The notes under the pieces were generated by a model. The model saw nothing but the letters and a program-made list of their open reading frames with translations. It had not been told where the DNA came from and did no database searches. The position numbers and the translations under genes are program-made. From Actinomycetes bacterium (GTDB lineage Bacteria; Actinomycetota; Actinomycetes; Propionibacteriales; Propionibacteriaceae), in NCBI GenBank assembly GCA_023443125.1, contig JAEZVO010000081.1, positions 13,347-77,346 on the forward strand: 64,000 nt of DNA. The letters are read 5' to 3'. Positions 34,506-41,890 of this stretch are shown here, piece after piece. Every line of letters begins with the position of its first letter. Within the stretch, counting starts at the first letter, position 1.

Positions 34506-35068
34506 GCCTTTCTCGCGCACTCGAAGCGCTGTTGCTCATGGCCACAGAATCGATGTCGGCCGACGCGTTGGCATCCGCGGTGGACGCACCCGTCAGTGAG
34601 GTTGCGGATCAGCTCGACGACATCGCCCGGTTCTACGAGGAACACGATCGCGGTATTCGGCTGGTGCAAGTGGCGGGTGGCTACCGGTTCGCGACGGTGG
34701 AGGACGTGGCGAATGTCATCGAAGCGTGGCTCGTGTCCAACCAGCGTGCGAAGCTTAGTCAAGCCGCACTGGAGACGCTCGCGGTGGTGGCGTACCTGCA
34801 GCCCGTCTCGAGGGGGCGCATCGCCGGCGTGCGTGGGGTGAACGTCGATGGTGTGGTGAAGACGCTCGTACTGCGCGGGCTCATCTGTGAAGCTGGCGAA
34901 GACGAGGACACCGGGGCTGTGACGTTCGCCACCACGCCGCTGTTCCTCGAAAAATTGGGCCTCAACAGCCTCGACGAGCTGCCCGACTTGGCGCCGTGGC
35001 TCCCCGACGCCGTAGCCTTGGAAGCTGAACTGGGTGCGGTTGCCCAGGAAGGGAAGATCGATGAGTGA
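34502..35068 (+). CDS. scpB: Segregation and condensation protein ScpB
   Basis: A 188-residue protein of two winged-helix domains that dimerises and binds ScpA in the SMC complex. Diagnostic stretches are LEALLLMATESMSADALA, RGIRLVQVAGGYRFAT and LSQAALETLAVVAYLQPVSR followed by a VRGVNVDG turn. It overlaps scpA by 4 and rluB by 8 bases. The parA-RHH-scpA-scpB-rluB run is one operon. Confidence 0.95.
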   Translation: MSLSRALEALLLMATESMSADALASAVDAPVSEVADQLDDIARFYEEHDRGIRLVQVAGGYRFATVEDVANVIEAWLVSNQRAKLSQAALETLAVVAYLQPVSRGRIAGVRGVNVDGVVKTLVLRGLICEAGEDEDTGAVTFATTPLFLEKLGLNSLDELPDLAPWLPDAVALEAELGAVAQEGKIDE

Positions 35069-35795
35069 AACCGAAGGCGTGCGTCTGCAGAAGGTGCTCG
35101 CTGCCGCCGGCCTCGCGTCGAGGCGTGCGAGCGAAGAGATGATCATCGAGGGGCGGGTAGAGGTGAACGGTGCCATCGTCACCGAGCTCGGCACCCGCGT
35201 CGACCCGGAACGCGACACCATCCGCGTCGATGGCTCGCGCATCCCGTCGCCGCGCAACCACGTCTACCTGGTGCTCAATAAGCCTCGCGGCGTGGTGTCG
35301 ACGATGGACGACCCGGAGGGGCGCACCACCTTGGCCGACTACATCCCGCCACGCACCAGTCGCTTGTTCCACGTCGGGCGCCTGGACACCCAAACTGAGG
35401 GCCTGATCGTGCTCACTAACGACGGCGAATTCGCGCACCGACTGGCCCACCCGAGCTACGAGGTGAAGAAAACCTATGTGGCCGAGGTAGCTGGCATTGT
35501 CGACAACAAGGTCATTCGCCGCTTGGAGAAGGGTATTCGTCTCGACGACGGGCCGGTGAAGCCCGACCAGGTGAAGCTGCTGTCGAACACCGAATCGAAG
35601 TCGCTGGTGCGCATCACTTTGCATGAGGGCCGCAACCACATTGTGCGACGCATGATGGAGGCCGTCGGCCACCCGGTCAACAGGCTCTCCCGCATCGGCA
35701 TCGGCCCCATCAGGCTTGGTCAGCTGCCTGTGGGGGAGACCCGCGAGTTGACTCGCGACGAGCTGGGCAAGCTGCTCGACATCGTAGGTTTGTGA
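35061..35795 (+). CDS. rluB: 23S/16S rRNA pseudouridine synthase RluB/RsuA type
   Basis: A 244-residue protein with an N-terminal S4 domain (RLQKVLAAAGLASRRASEEMI) and the RsuA/RluB/E/F-type catalytic domain. The catalytic Asp is in VGRLDTQTEGLIVLTNDG, and VKKTYVAEV and GRNHIVRRMMEAVGHPV are present. The ATG at 35061 follows GGAAGGG. Placement after scpB is the conserved actinobacterial and firmicute position. The usual followers cmk and der are not here. Confidence 0.93.
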   Translation: MSETEGVRLQKVLAAAGLASRRASEEMIIEGRVEVNGAIVTELGTRVDPERDTIRVDGSRIPSPRNHVYLVLNKPRGVVSTMDDPEGRTTLADYIPPRTSRLFHVGRLDTQTEGLIVLTNDGEFAHRLAHPSYEVKKTYVAEVAGIVDNKVIRRLEKGIRLDDGPVKPDQVKLLSNTESKSLVRITLHEGRNHIVRRMMEAVGHPVNRLSRIGIGPIRLGQLPVGETRELTRDELGKLLDIVGL

Positions 35796-35811
35796 GGATC
35801 GAGGTACCATC

Positions 35812-36861
35812 GTGCGCGTGTCAATATCGAAGACTTTCTCCATCGCACTGGCTGCGGTGACATCCATTGCCCTGCTCACGTCGTGCTCTCCGTCGGAAGG
35901 CACCGATACAGAGACGACGAAACCGAGCGAGACGGTCTCCGCGTCGGCCACGGCGCAGGAACCGGGCACTCCGTCGGCGTCGCCGTCGGAATCTGAATCT
36001 CCCTCAGCGGAACCGAGCGTCAGCGTGCAGCCATCTACTGATTTGGAGGGCGTCACCGTCACCGACGGCGACACGCCTGAGATCACGTTCAAGTCGCCGT
36101 GGGCCATCAAGGAGACGACGACGAAGGTACTCAAGCCTTCGAAGGGCAACCAGAAGCTCACGCAGGACTCGGTGGTCACCGTCAACTACGTCGGTGTGAA
36201 TGGGTCGACGGGCAAGGTGTTCGACTCCTCCTACGAGTCTGGCTCGCCGCTCACCTTCGCACTCGGACAGGTAGTGCCGGGGTTCAGGAAGGGGCTCGAC
36301 GGGCAGACCGTCGGCTCGCGTGTACTCATTGGCATGCCCAGTGCCGACGGGTACCCCGAAGGCAACGCGGATGGTTCGATCAAGCCGGGCGACTCGCTGC
36401 TGTTCGTCGTCGACATCGTCTCGGCCAACTTCGAGGAGGCCACCGGTGAGGAGCAGCCTCCCGTCGAGGGCATGCCTACGGTGAGCATTGATGCGAAGGG
36501 GGTGCCCACCGCGAAGGTCGACACCAAGGCGCAGGCTCCGGGTGAGCTCAAGAAGGCGACGCTCATCAAGGGCGCCGGCACCGAGGTCACGGCGAAGAGC
36601 GTTGTCCAGGTGAAGTATCGCTCTTGGAAGTGGGCCGATGGCAAGGAATTCGAGGACGCTTGGGCCCCTCAAACGGGACGCCTCTCGGGTCTCATCGAAG
36701 GCTGGAAGAAGGGCCTCGTCGGTGCCACTGCGGGCTCCCGCGTGCTGCTGGTAGTGCCGCCAGCCCTGGCCTACCCCGAAGGTCGCACGACGGCGCCCGC
36801 CCTTGAGCCGGGGCAGACACTCGTCTACGTGATCGATATTCTCGACGTCCAAAACTCGTAG
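35812..36861 (+). CDS. FKBP-type peptidyl-prolyl isomerase lipoprotein with two FKBP domains
   Basis: A 349-residue predicted lipoprotein. The signal peptide ends in the lipobox LLTSC (Cys25), then a Thr/Ser/Glu/Pro-rich linker of about 60 residues. Two FKBP-like domains follow (about residues 105-205 and 240-345). The first keeps VNYVG, KVFDSSY and VVPGFRKGLDG; the second is more divergent (KEFEDAW, SGLIEGWKKGLVG, LAYPE). It should fold proteins outside the membrane, anchored by LspA-processed lipid. The GTG start has GAGG seven bases upstream. Its 3' end overlaps the convergent gluQ by 37 bases. Confidence 0.9.
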   Translation: MRVSISKTFSIALAAVTSIALLTSCSPSEGTDTETTKPSETVSASATAQEPGTPSASPSESESPSAEPSVSVQPSTDLEGVTVTDGDTPEITFKSPWAIKETTTKVLKPSKGNQKLTQDSVVTVNYVGVNGSTGKVFDSSYESGSPLTFALGQVVPGFRKGLDGQTVGSRVLIGMPSADGYPEGNADGSIKPGDSLLFVVDIVSANFEEATGEEQPPVEGMPTVSIDAKGVPTAKVDTKAQAPGELKKATLIKGAGTEVTAKSVVQVKYRSWKWADGKEFEDAWAPQTGRLSGLIEGWKKGLVGATAGSRVLLVVPPALAYPEGRTTAPALEPGQTLVYVIDILDVQNS

Positions 36862-37703
36862 TCAGCAGGCATCTGGCCCAGGGCCTCCGCAGCGGTGTTG
36901 CATCGGCCTAACCCGAGTGACTCCGTCAGCCAAGGCACCACCTTCTTCGGCCCGCCCGCCTCGTCGAGCGTGACACCTCCATTGCGCTTGGCGAGGCGGC
37001 GCCCGTCGGTGCCCATCACGAGGCTGACGTGGGTGTAGCTCGCTGGCGTGCCGCCCAGTTGAGCAGTGAGCCACGCCTGGCGCGGAGCCGACGACAGCAG
37101 GTCGTCGCCGCGAGTGATGTGCGTCACGCCGGTGGCGATGTCGTCGACGACGACCGCCAGGTTGTACGCAAACTGCGCGTCGCCGCGGACTAGCACGAAG
37201 TCGTCGACGACGGCCTCCACCTCGCCTGCGAAGCGGTCGTGCACCCGGCAGGTCGCGCCGTCGGCCCTGACCCTGAGTGCAGGGCGGCGCTCAGCTCGTC
37301 GCTCTTCGCGCTCACGGTCGGTGAGGCGCAGGCATGTGCCGGGGTAGGGGCGGAACCCGTCGTCGCCATGCGGTGCGGAGGCGGCCGCAGCGAGCTCGCG
37401 ACGGGTGCAGAAGCATTCGAACACGCGGTCACCGAGCGAGGCGATGGCGTCGCGATAGAGATCGTGGCGCTCGGATTGCCGGATCACCTCGCCATCCCAA
37501 TCGAGCCCGAGTCGACGCAGGTCGTCCAAGTTGCGGCGCTCCGCGTCGCCAGCGGCGCGCACGCGGGCCTCGTCGAGGTCCTCCACGCGCATCAACCACC
37601 TGCCACCCGCCGCGCGAGCCAGCAACCACCCGGCGAGCGCCGTGCGGAGGTTGCCGAGGTGCAGGTCGGAGGTGGGGGAAGGAGCGTAGCGATCCACGTG
37701 CAT
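36825..37703 (-). CDS. gluQ: Glutamyl-Q tRNA(Asp) synthetase
   Basis: A 292-residue truncated GluRS paralogue lacking the anticodon-binding domain. It opens VDRYAPSPTSDLHLGNLRTAL with the HIGH-like HLGN and carries the KMSKS-like LAKRNGG. The zinc ligands are ECFCTRREL and YPGTC. GluQ enzymes attach glutamate to queuosine at position 34 of tRNA(Asp). ATG 37703 is chosen by homology. The last 12 codons run into the 3' end of the FKBP gene on the other strand. No queuosine synthesis genes are in the window. Confidence 0.92.
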   Translation of the reverse strand: MHVDRYAPSPTSDLHLGNLRTALAGWLLARAAGGRWLMRVEDLDEARVRAAGDAERRNLDDLRRLGLDWDGEVIRQSERHDLYRDAIASLGDRVFECFCTRRELAAAASAPHGDDGFRPYPGTCLRLTDREREERRAERRPALRVRADGATCRVHDRFAGEVEAVVDDFVLVRGDAQFAYNLAVVVDDIATGVTHITRGDDLLSSAPRQAWLTAQLGGTPASYTHVSLVMGTDGRRLAKRNGGVTLDEAGGPKKVVPWLTESLGLGRCNTAAEALGQMPADYEFWTSRISIT

Positions 37704-37803
37704 CTCATCACCGTAGCCGCCCAGTTGGGCGGCGATCGCGATGGGTGCAGGTAGGCTTCTGCAAGGAATCACCGTCGCCCAAATAGCAGAAGGGAGGGGC
37801 GCG

Positions 37804-38733
37804 ATGTCGGCCGCGAAGTCGGAACGCATTTTGAACCTGCTGATCGCGCTGCTGACGACGAAACGCTTCCTCTCGAAAGCGGAGATCCGCGAGATGGTCG
37901 ATGGCTACGCCCGCACCGCGAGCTTTGAGCGCACCTTTGAGCGCGACAAGGCGGAGCTGCGCGCCCTCGGCATTCCGCTGCGCACTGGCAGCAACGACCC
38001 CGACTCGACGGACGAGGACGGATACCGCATCGACCGCCTCGAGTTCGAGCTTCCCGACGTGAAGTTCACCCGCGACGAGCTGGTGGCCATCGGCCTCGCC
38101 GCGCACGCCTGGCAGACCTCCGTCGGGGCCGAAGCCACGTCGACGGCACTCCAGCGGCTGCGCGCGGCAGGGGCCGCTCCCGACCTCGATCGCCTCCCGA
38201 ACGTACGCGCGCACATTCCCGCGACAGAACCCTCGTTCGATGTGATCTACGAAGCACAGCTGGCGAGGCGCTGCGTCGAGTTCGAGTACGGTGGACGGAC
38301 GCGTCGGGTGCAGCCCTGGCAGCTCTCGCAGCGGCGTGGCCTGTGGCTGGTGTTGGGTTTCGACGTCGACCGACAGGCGCCTAGGCGGTTCAAGCTCTCC
38401 CGGATCGACGGCGTGGCCCGCGCGGTGGGACCAGGCGACGCCTTCCAAGTACCAGACGACCTCACCGAGTACCTTGCGCCAACGTCTGCGCAGGCCAGCG
38501 CCGTGATTGCGGTGCGCGACGCTCCCGAGCTGCTCGCGGATTCCTCGCCAGCCACCTGGACGGATCCGTTGCCTGAAGGTTTCGTCGCCCGCGAGGTGCG
38601 GGGCTTCAACGACGACATGATCATCACGGAAGTCTGCGCGGCCGGCCCCGACGCGTTCGTGCTCGCCCCTGACCATCTGCGTGAGGCCGTCGTCGAACGG
38701 CTCACGGCCCTTGCCGGAGGCACGCATGACTGA
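37804..38733 (+). CDS. pafB: WYL-domain transcriptional regulator PafB
   Basis: A 309-residue regulator with an N-terminal winged helix (SAAKSERILNLLIALLTTKRFLSKAEIREMVDGY), a WYL domain in the middle (LARRCVEFEYGGRTRRVQPWQL) and a WCX C-terminal region. With PafC it forms the actinobacterial heterodimer that activates the LexA-independent DNA damage response. The ATG at 37804 follows GGGAGGGG; an upstream ATG at 37741 has no ribosome site. It overlaps pafC by 8 bases. Confidence 0.93.
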   Translation: MSAAKSERILNLLIALLTTKRFLSKAEIREMVDGYARTASFERTFERDKAELRALGIPLRTGSNDPDSTDEDGYRIDRLEFELPDVKFTRDELVAIGLAAHAWQTSVGAEATSTALQRLRAAGAAPDLDRLPNVRAHIPATEPSFDVIYEAQLARRCVEFEYGGRTRRVQPWQLSQRRGLWLVLGFDVDRQAPRRFKLSRIDGVARAVGPGDAFQVPDDLTEYLAPTSAQASAVIAVRDAPELLADSSPATWTDPLPEGFVAREVRGFNDDMIITEVCAAGPDAFVLAPDHLREAVVERLTALAGGTHD

Positions 38734-39643
38734 GTTGCAACGCCTTGTGCATCTGGTGCCGTACCTCAACGCTCACCCGGGGGTGACCGTCGCGGAGGTG
38801 GCCGACGAGTTCGGCATCAACCGGCAGCGGGTGCTCGCCGATCTCTCGATTTTGCAGTTCGTCGGGCTGCCGGGCGGCTTCTACGGCGACCTGTTCGAGG
38901 TAGATCTGGGCGGTGCGCGGGAAGACGGGCACATTTTCGCCACCAACCTGGATGCGCTCGGGCGGCCCATGCGCCTCACTGGGGCGCAGGCAGCGAGCCT
39001 CATCGTCGCGCTACGGATGGTGCTGGAATTGGGAGGCGACGATGCCGGCGCCAGGTCAGCGCTCAGGAAGCTTGAAGCCCTGTCGAAAGATGCGCCCGCG
39101 AGCGTCGAGATCGACGTCGACGCTGGCGACGAACACGTCCGCGCAACGTTGCATGAAGCTGTATCGACGGGTACGACCTGCCTGTTGCGCTATCGCAGGG
39201 AAGGCCGGGGCGAGGTGCGCGAGGCCACCGTGGAGCCGATGCGGCTGCGCACTGACCGCGGTTACGCCTACCTCGATGCCTGGAGTCGCATGCGTGAGGC
39301 GTGGCGTTCCTACCGTCTGGACCGCATCGTGGGCGTGGAGCTGCTCGACGAGCACGTCACCCCGCGCGAGGTTCCCGACGAACTTGCCACCTGGTTTAAC
39401 GATGCACACACGGAGCTCACCATCACGGTCACGCAGGCGGGCAGGTGGTGCGCCGACTATCACCCGACGACGGCGTGCGAGCAGGTGGGCGAACTGTGGC
39501 GCATCACGTTCCCGCTCGTCTCACTCGACTGGGCCGCCCGACTGCTGCTGCGGCTGGGAAGCGCGGTCGTGGAAGTTTCCGACGAACGCGTCACCGAGCA
39601 GGCGCGGAAGATGGCACGCGAGGCGCTGGAGTACTACCGTTGA
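38726..39643 (+). CDS. pafC: WYL-domain transcriptional regulator PafC
   Basis: A 305-residue paralogue of PafB with the same winged helix (LQRLVHLVPYLNAHPGVTVAEVADEFGINRQRVLADL), WYL (TTCLLRYRREGRGEVREATVEPMRLR) and WCX layout. The pair partners to sense single-stranded DNA or damage. GGAGG five bases before ATG 38726 sets the start. The following genes tatA, tatC and helY are in the same order as in mycobacteria. Confidence 0.93.
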   Translation: MTELQRLVHLVPYLNAHPGVTVAEVADEFGINRQRVLADLSILQFVGLPGGFYGDLFEVDLGGAREDGHIFATNLDALGRPMRLTGAQAASLIVALRMVLELGGDDAGARSALRKLEALSKDAPASVEIDVDAGDEHVRATLHEAVSTGTTCLLRYRREGRGEVREATVEPMRLRTDRGYAYLDAWSRMREAWRSYRLDRIVGVELLDEHVTPREVPDELATWFNDAHTELTITVTQAGRWCADYHPTTACEQVGELWRITFPLVSLDWAARLLLRLGSAVVEVSDERVTEQARKMAREALEYYR

Positions 39644-39858
39644 CTGCCATGATCTGGTCTGCGCTGATCCTCGCGGTGGTGGGTGTCGCCGGGCTGATTG
39701 TGCTTGTCGTGTACGCATCACGGTTGAAGCCGAAGCTGAGTCGCTTCGGCAGCGAAGCCCGGTTGCTGGCAGAGCGAGTAACTAGGCTGCAAGACATCCT
39801 CGACGAGGTTGCCTTGCACCAACGGGATTACACTGTCCCAAGTAACGAAAGGCGGTAA
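39640..39858 (+). CDS. Small membrane protein with coiled coil, function unknown
   Basis: A 72-residue protein: one membrane helix near the N terminus (IWSALILAVVGVAGLIVLVV), then a basic stretch and an amphipathic helix (EARLLAERVTRLQDILDEVALH), with a short polar tail. TTG 39640 overlaps the pafC stop (TTGA) and has GGAG 8 bases upstream; ATG 39649 is the alternative. It ends 2 bases before tatA. Its TatA-like topology and position suggest an accessory to the Tat membrane complex or to PafBC, but no family is recognised. Confidence 0.65.
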   Translation: MTAMIWSALILAVVGVAGLIVLVVYASRLKPKLSRFGSEARLLAERVTRLQDILDEVALHQRDYTVPSNERR

Positions 39859-39860
39859 CC

Positions 39861-40100
39861 ATGCCCATTCCACTGTTTATCGGAATGTGGGAAGCTCTCC
39901 TCATCCTGCTAGTCGTGCTCGTGCTCTTCGGAGGCTCGCGCCTCGCGGGTGTCGGTAAGGGTGTCGGACGCTCGATCCGCGAGTTCAAGGAAGAGGTCAC
40001 CACTGGCGACGGCCAGAAGCCGGTGGATGCGCCGAGGAACACGCCCACGCACACCGATGCGCAGGTCGTCGACGAGCCCGTCGAGCGCCCCGAGCAGTAA
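39861..40100 (+). CDS. tatA: Twin-arginine translocase subunit TatA
   Basis: A 79-residue protein with the TatA/E pattern: a short N-terminal membrane helix (about residues 7-23), a FGGSRLAGVGKGVGRSIREFKEEV hinge and amphipathic helix, and an acidic tail. Oligomers form the Tat pore for folded proteins. GAAAGGCGG precedes the ATG. A TACACT hexamer at 39829-39834 could be a -10 for a local promoter. tatC follows. Confidence 0.95.
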   Translation: MPIPLFIGMWEALLILLVVLVLFGGSRLAGVGKGVGRSIREFKEEVTTGDGQKPVDAPRNTPTHTDAQVVDEPVERPEQ

Positions 40101-40109
40101 AGACTGGCC

Positions 40110-40982
40110 TTGCCATCTGACACAGCGTCGAAGCCGCGCCGGTTCGCGTGGCTTCGGCCTCCCAAGGGTGGCCCCGGAGGAACCATGTCGCTCATGGATC
40201 ACCTCCGGGAGCTGCGCTATCGCCTGACCGTCTCCGTTGTTGCCATTGCGATTGGAGCGATCGCGTGTGGCTTCGTCTACGAGCGCCTCGTGCCGTTCGT
40301 GACGAACCCTTTCAACCAGGCCAAAGGATGGGTGGAAGAGAACACGAACGGCACGGCGGAGATCGTGCTCACCGCGCAAAACGTGGTGTCACCATTCACG
40401 CTCGCCGTGGTGGCATGCCTGCTAGCTGGAATGGTGTTCACGAGCCCCATCTGGCTCTACCAAATCTGGGCCTTCTTCGCCCCGGCGCTGCTGAAGAACG
40501 AAAAGAAATACGTCCTCACCTTCGTCGCGGCGGCGACCCCGCTTTTCCTTTTGGGCTGCTGGCTGGGGTACGTCATCTGGCCGCGCGGCGTCGCCATCAT
40601 GGTGGGGTTCACCCCACAAGGTTTCGACATTAAGAACCTGCTCGACATGGTGGATTTCCTGCAGAAGCAGGTCATGATCATGCTCGTGTTCGGGGTCTCG
40701 TTCATGCTGCCGGTACTGCTGGTGATGCTGAACCTCGGTGGCGTGGTGCACGGCTTCCAGCTCGGCAAGTACCGCAAGCTCGTGGTGCTGGGCTCCACCA
40801 TCTTCGCGGCGGTGGTGACTCCCACCGTCGACCCCTTCTCCATGTTGTCCCTCGTTATCCCCATGACGCTGCTGTTCTTCGTCGCAGAGCTCATCTGCCG
40901 CATCATCGATAAGCGCCGAGGCATCACTGAGGAGTCGTACGCAGAGTTCAACCCCGACATCGACGCCCCCGAGACGCAGTGA
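40110..40982 (+). CDS. tatC: Twin-arginine translocase subunit TatC
   Basis: A 290-residue six-helix membrane protein that recognises twin-arginine signal peptides. It has the N-terminal MSLMDHLRELRYRL motif, FTSPIWLYQIWAFFAPALLKNEKKY, and the helix before the C terminus (TVDPFSMLSLVIPMTLLFFVAEL). TTG 40110 is nine bases after tatA and gives a basic N-terminal extension like other actinobacterial TatC proteins. ATG 40185 follows GGAGGA but at only 4-5 bases and would leave an 84-base gap. The stop overlaps the kinase gene. Confidence 0.94.
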   Translation: MPSDTASKPRRFAWLRPPKGGPGGTMSLMDHLRELRYRLTVSVVAIAIGAIACGFVYERLVPFVTNPFNQAKGWVEENTNGTAEIVLTAQNVVSPFTLAVVACLLAGMVFTSPIWLYQIWAFFAPALLKNEKKYVLTFVAAATPLFLLGCWLGYVIWPRGVAIMVGFTPQGFDIKNLLDMVDFLQKQVMIMLVFGVSFMLPVLLVMLNLGGVVHGFQLGKYRKLVVLGSTIFAAVVTPTVDPFSMLSLVIPMTLLFFVAELICRIIDKRRGITEESYAEFNPDIDAPETQ

Positions 40983-41890
40983 ACGAACTCGCCAAGCCAC
41001 AGCTCGTCACGCTCGTTGTCAACCCCCGCTCCGGTGGTGGCCGCGCCGGGCGGAAACTGCCGAAGATTGTCGCGCAACTTCGCGCGACGCTGCCGTCGGC
41101 GGAAGTGCTCGTCATCACCTCGACGAGCTGGGTTGACGCCGAAGCCCGCATCAGCGCCGCTGCAGCGAGCGCGCGAGAGGGCGACACCGTCGTGGTGGTG
41201 GGCGGCGACGGTATGGCCCATCTCGGTCTGAACGGCTGCGCCCATACCGACGCGACGCTCGCGATCATCCCGGCAGGCACGGGTAACGATTTCGCGCGAG
41301 CCCTCGGCATAACGAGCATCGACGATGCGCTCGCCGCCATCGCGGCAGGCCGCACCACACTCCTCGACCTCACCAAGGTGCGCAGCCAGAGCGTAGGAGA
41401 GCGCTACGTCGGGGCCGCGGTCAGTTCCGGTTACGACGCGCGCGTCAATCGCGCGACGAACGACACCCGGCTGCGCTTCGGCTCGCTCAGCTACGGCGTG
41501 ATCGCGATGCGCGAACTCATGGGGTTCACGCCACTGCAGTATCGGCTGGTGATCGACGGCGAGCCACGCCAATTCGAAGGCATGTTCGTCGCAGTGTGCA
41601 ACACCGGCATCATCGGCGGCGGCATGCGCATGAGCCCCGTCGCCGACCCCACCGACGGGTACCTGGACCTCACCCTCGTGAGCCCGGTCGGGCGCGGCAC
41701 GCTGCTGCGGATGCTGCCCAGCATGTATTCGGGCAAGTTTGTGGAGCATCCTGCGGTTGAATTGGTGCGGGCGAAACGGGTGGATATCGACGGTGACGGC
41801 ATCTTCTTGATGGGCGACGGCGAGGAACTGGGTGATGTCCCAGCTGTGCTCGAGTGCGACCCCGGGGCGCTGCAGGTGGTCGTCGCATGA
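40979..41890 (+). CDS. Diacylglycerol kinase-like lipid kinase
   Basis: A 303-residue member of the DagK/YegS lipid kinase family: NPRSGGGRAGRKL, the nucleotide loop VVGGDGMAH (GGDGT is usual; Met replaces Thr) and PAGTGNDFARALG. The C-terminal DGDGIFLMGDGEELGDVP portion is also typical. It phosphorylates diacylglycerol or a related lipid at the membrane. It overlaps tatC (GTGA) and helY (ATGA), so it belongs to the tat-helY operon. Confidence 0.9.
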   Translation: MNELAKPQLVTLVVNPRSGGGRAGRKLPKIVAQLRATLPSAEVLVITSTSWVDAEARISAAAASAREGDTVVVVGGDGMAHLGLNGCAHTDATLAIIPAGTGNDFARALGITSIDDALAAIAAGRTTLLDLTKVRSQSVGERYVGAAVSSGYDARVNRATNDTRLRFGSLSYGVIAMRELMGFTPLQYRLVIDGEPRQFEGMFVAVCNTGIIGGGMRMSPVADPTDGYLDLTLVSPVGRGTLLRMLPSMYSGKFVEHPAVELVRAKRVDIDGDGIFLMGDGEELGDVPAVLECDPGALQVVVA

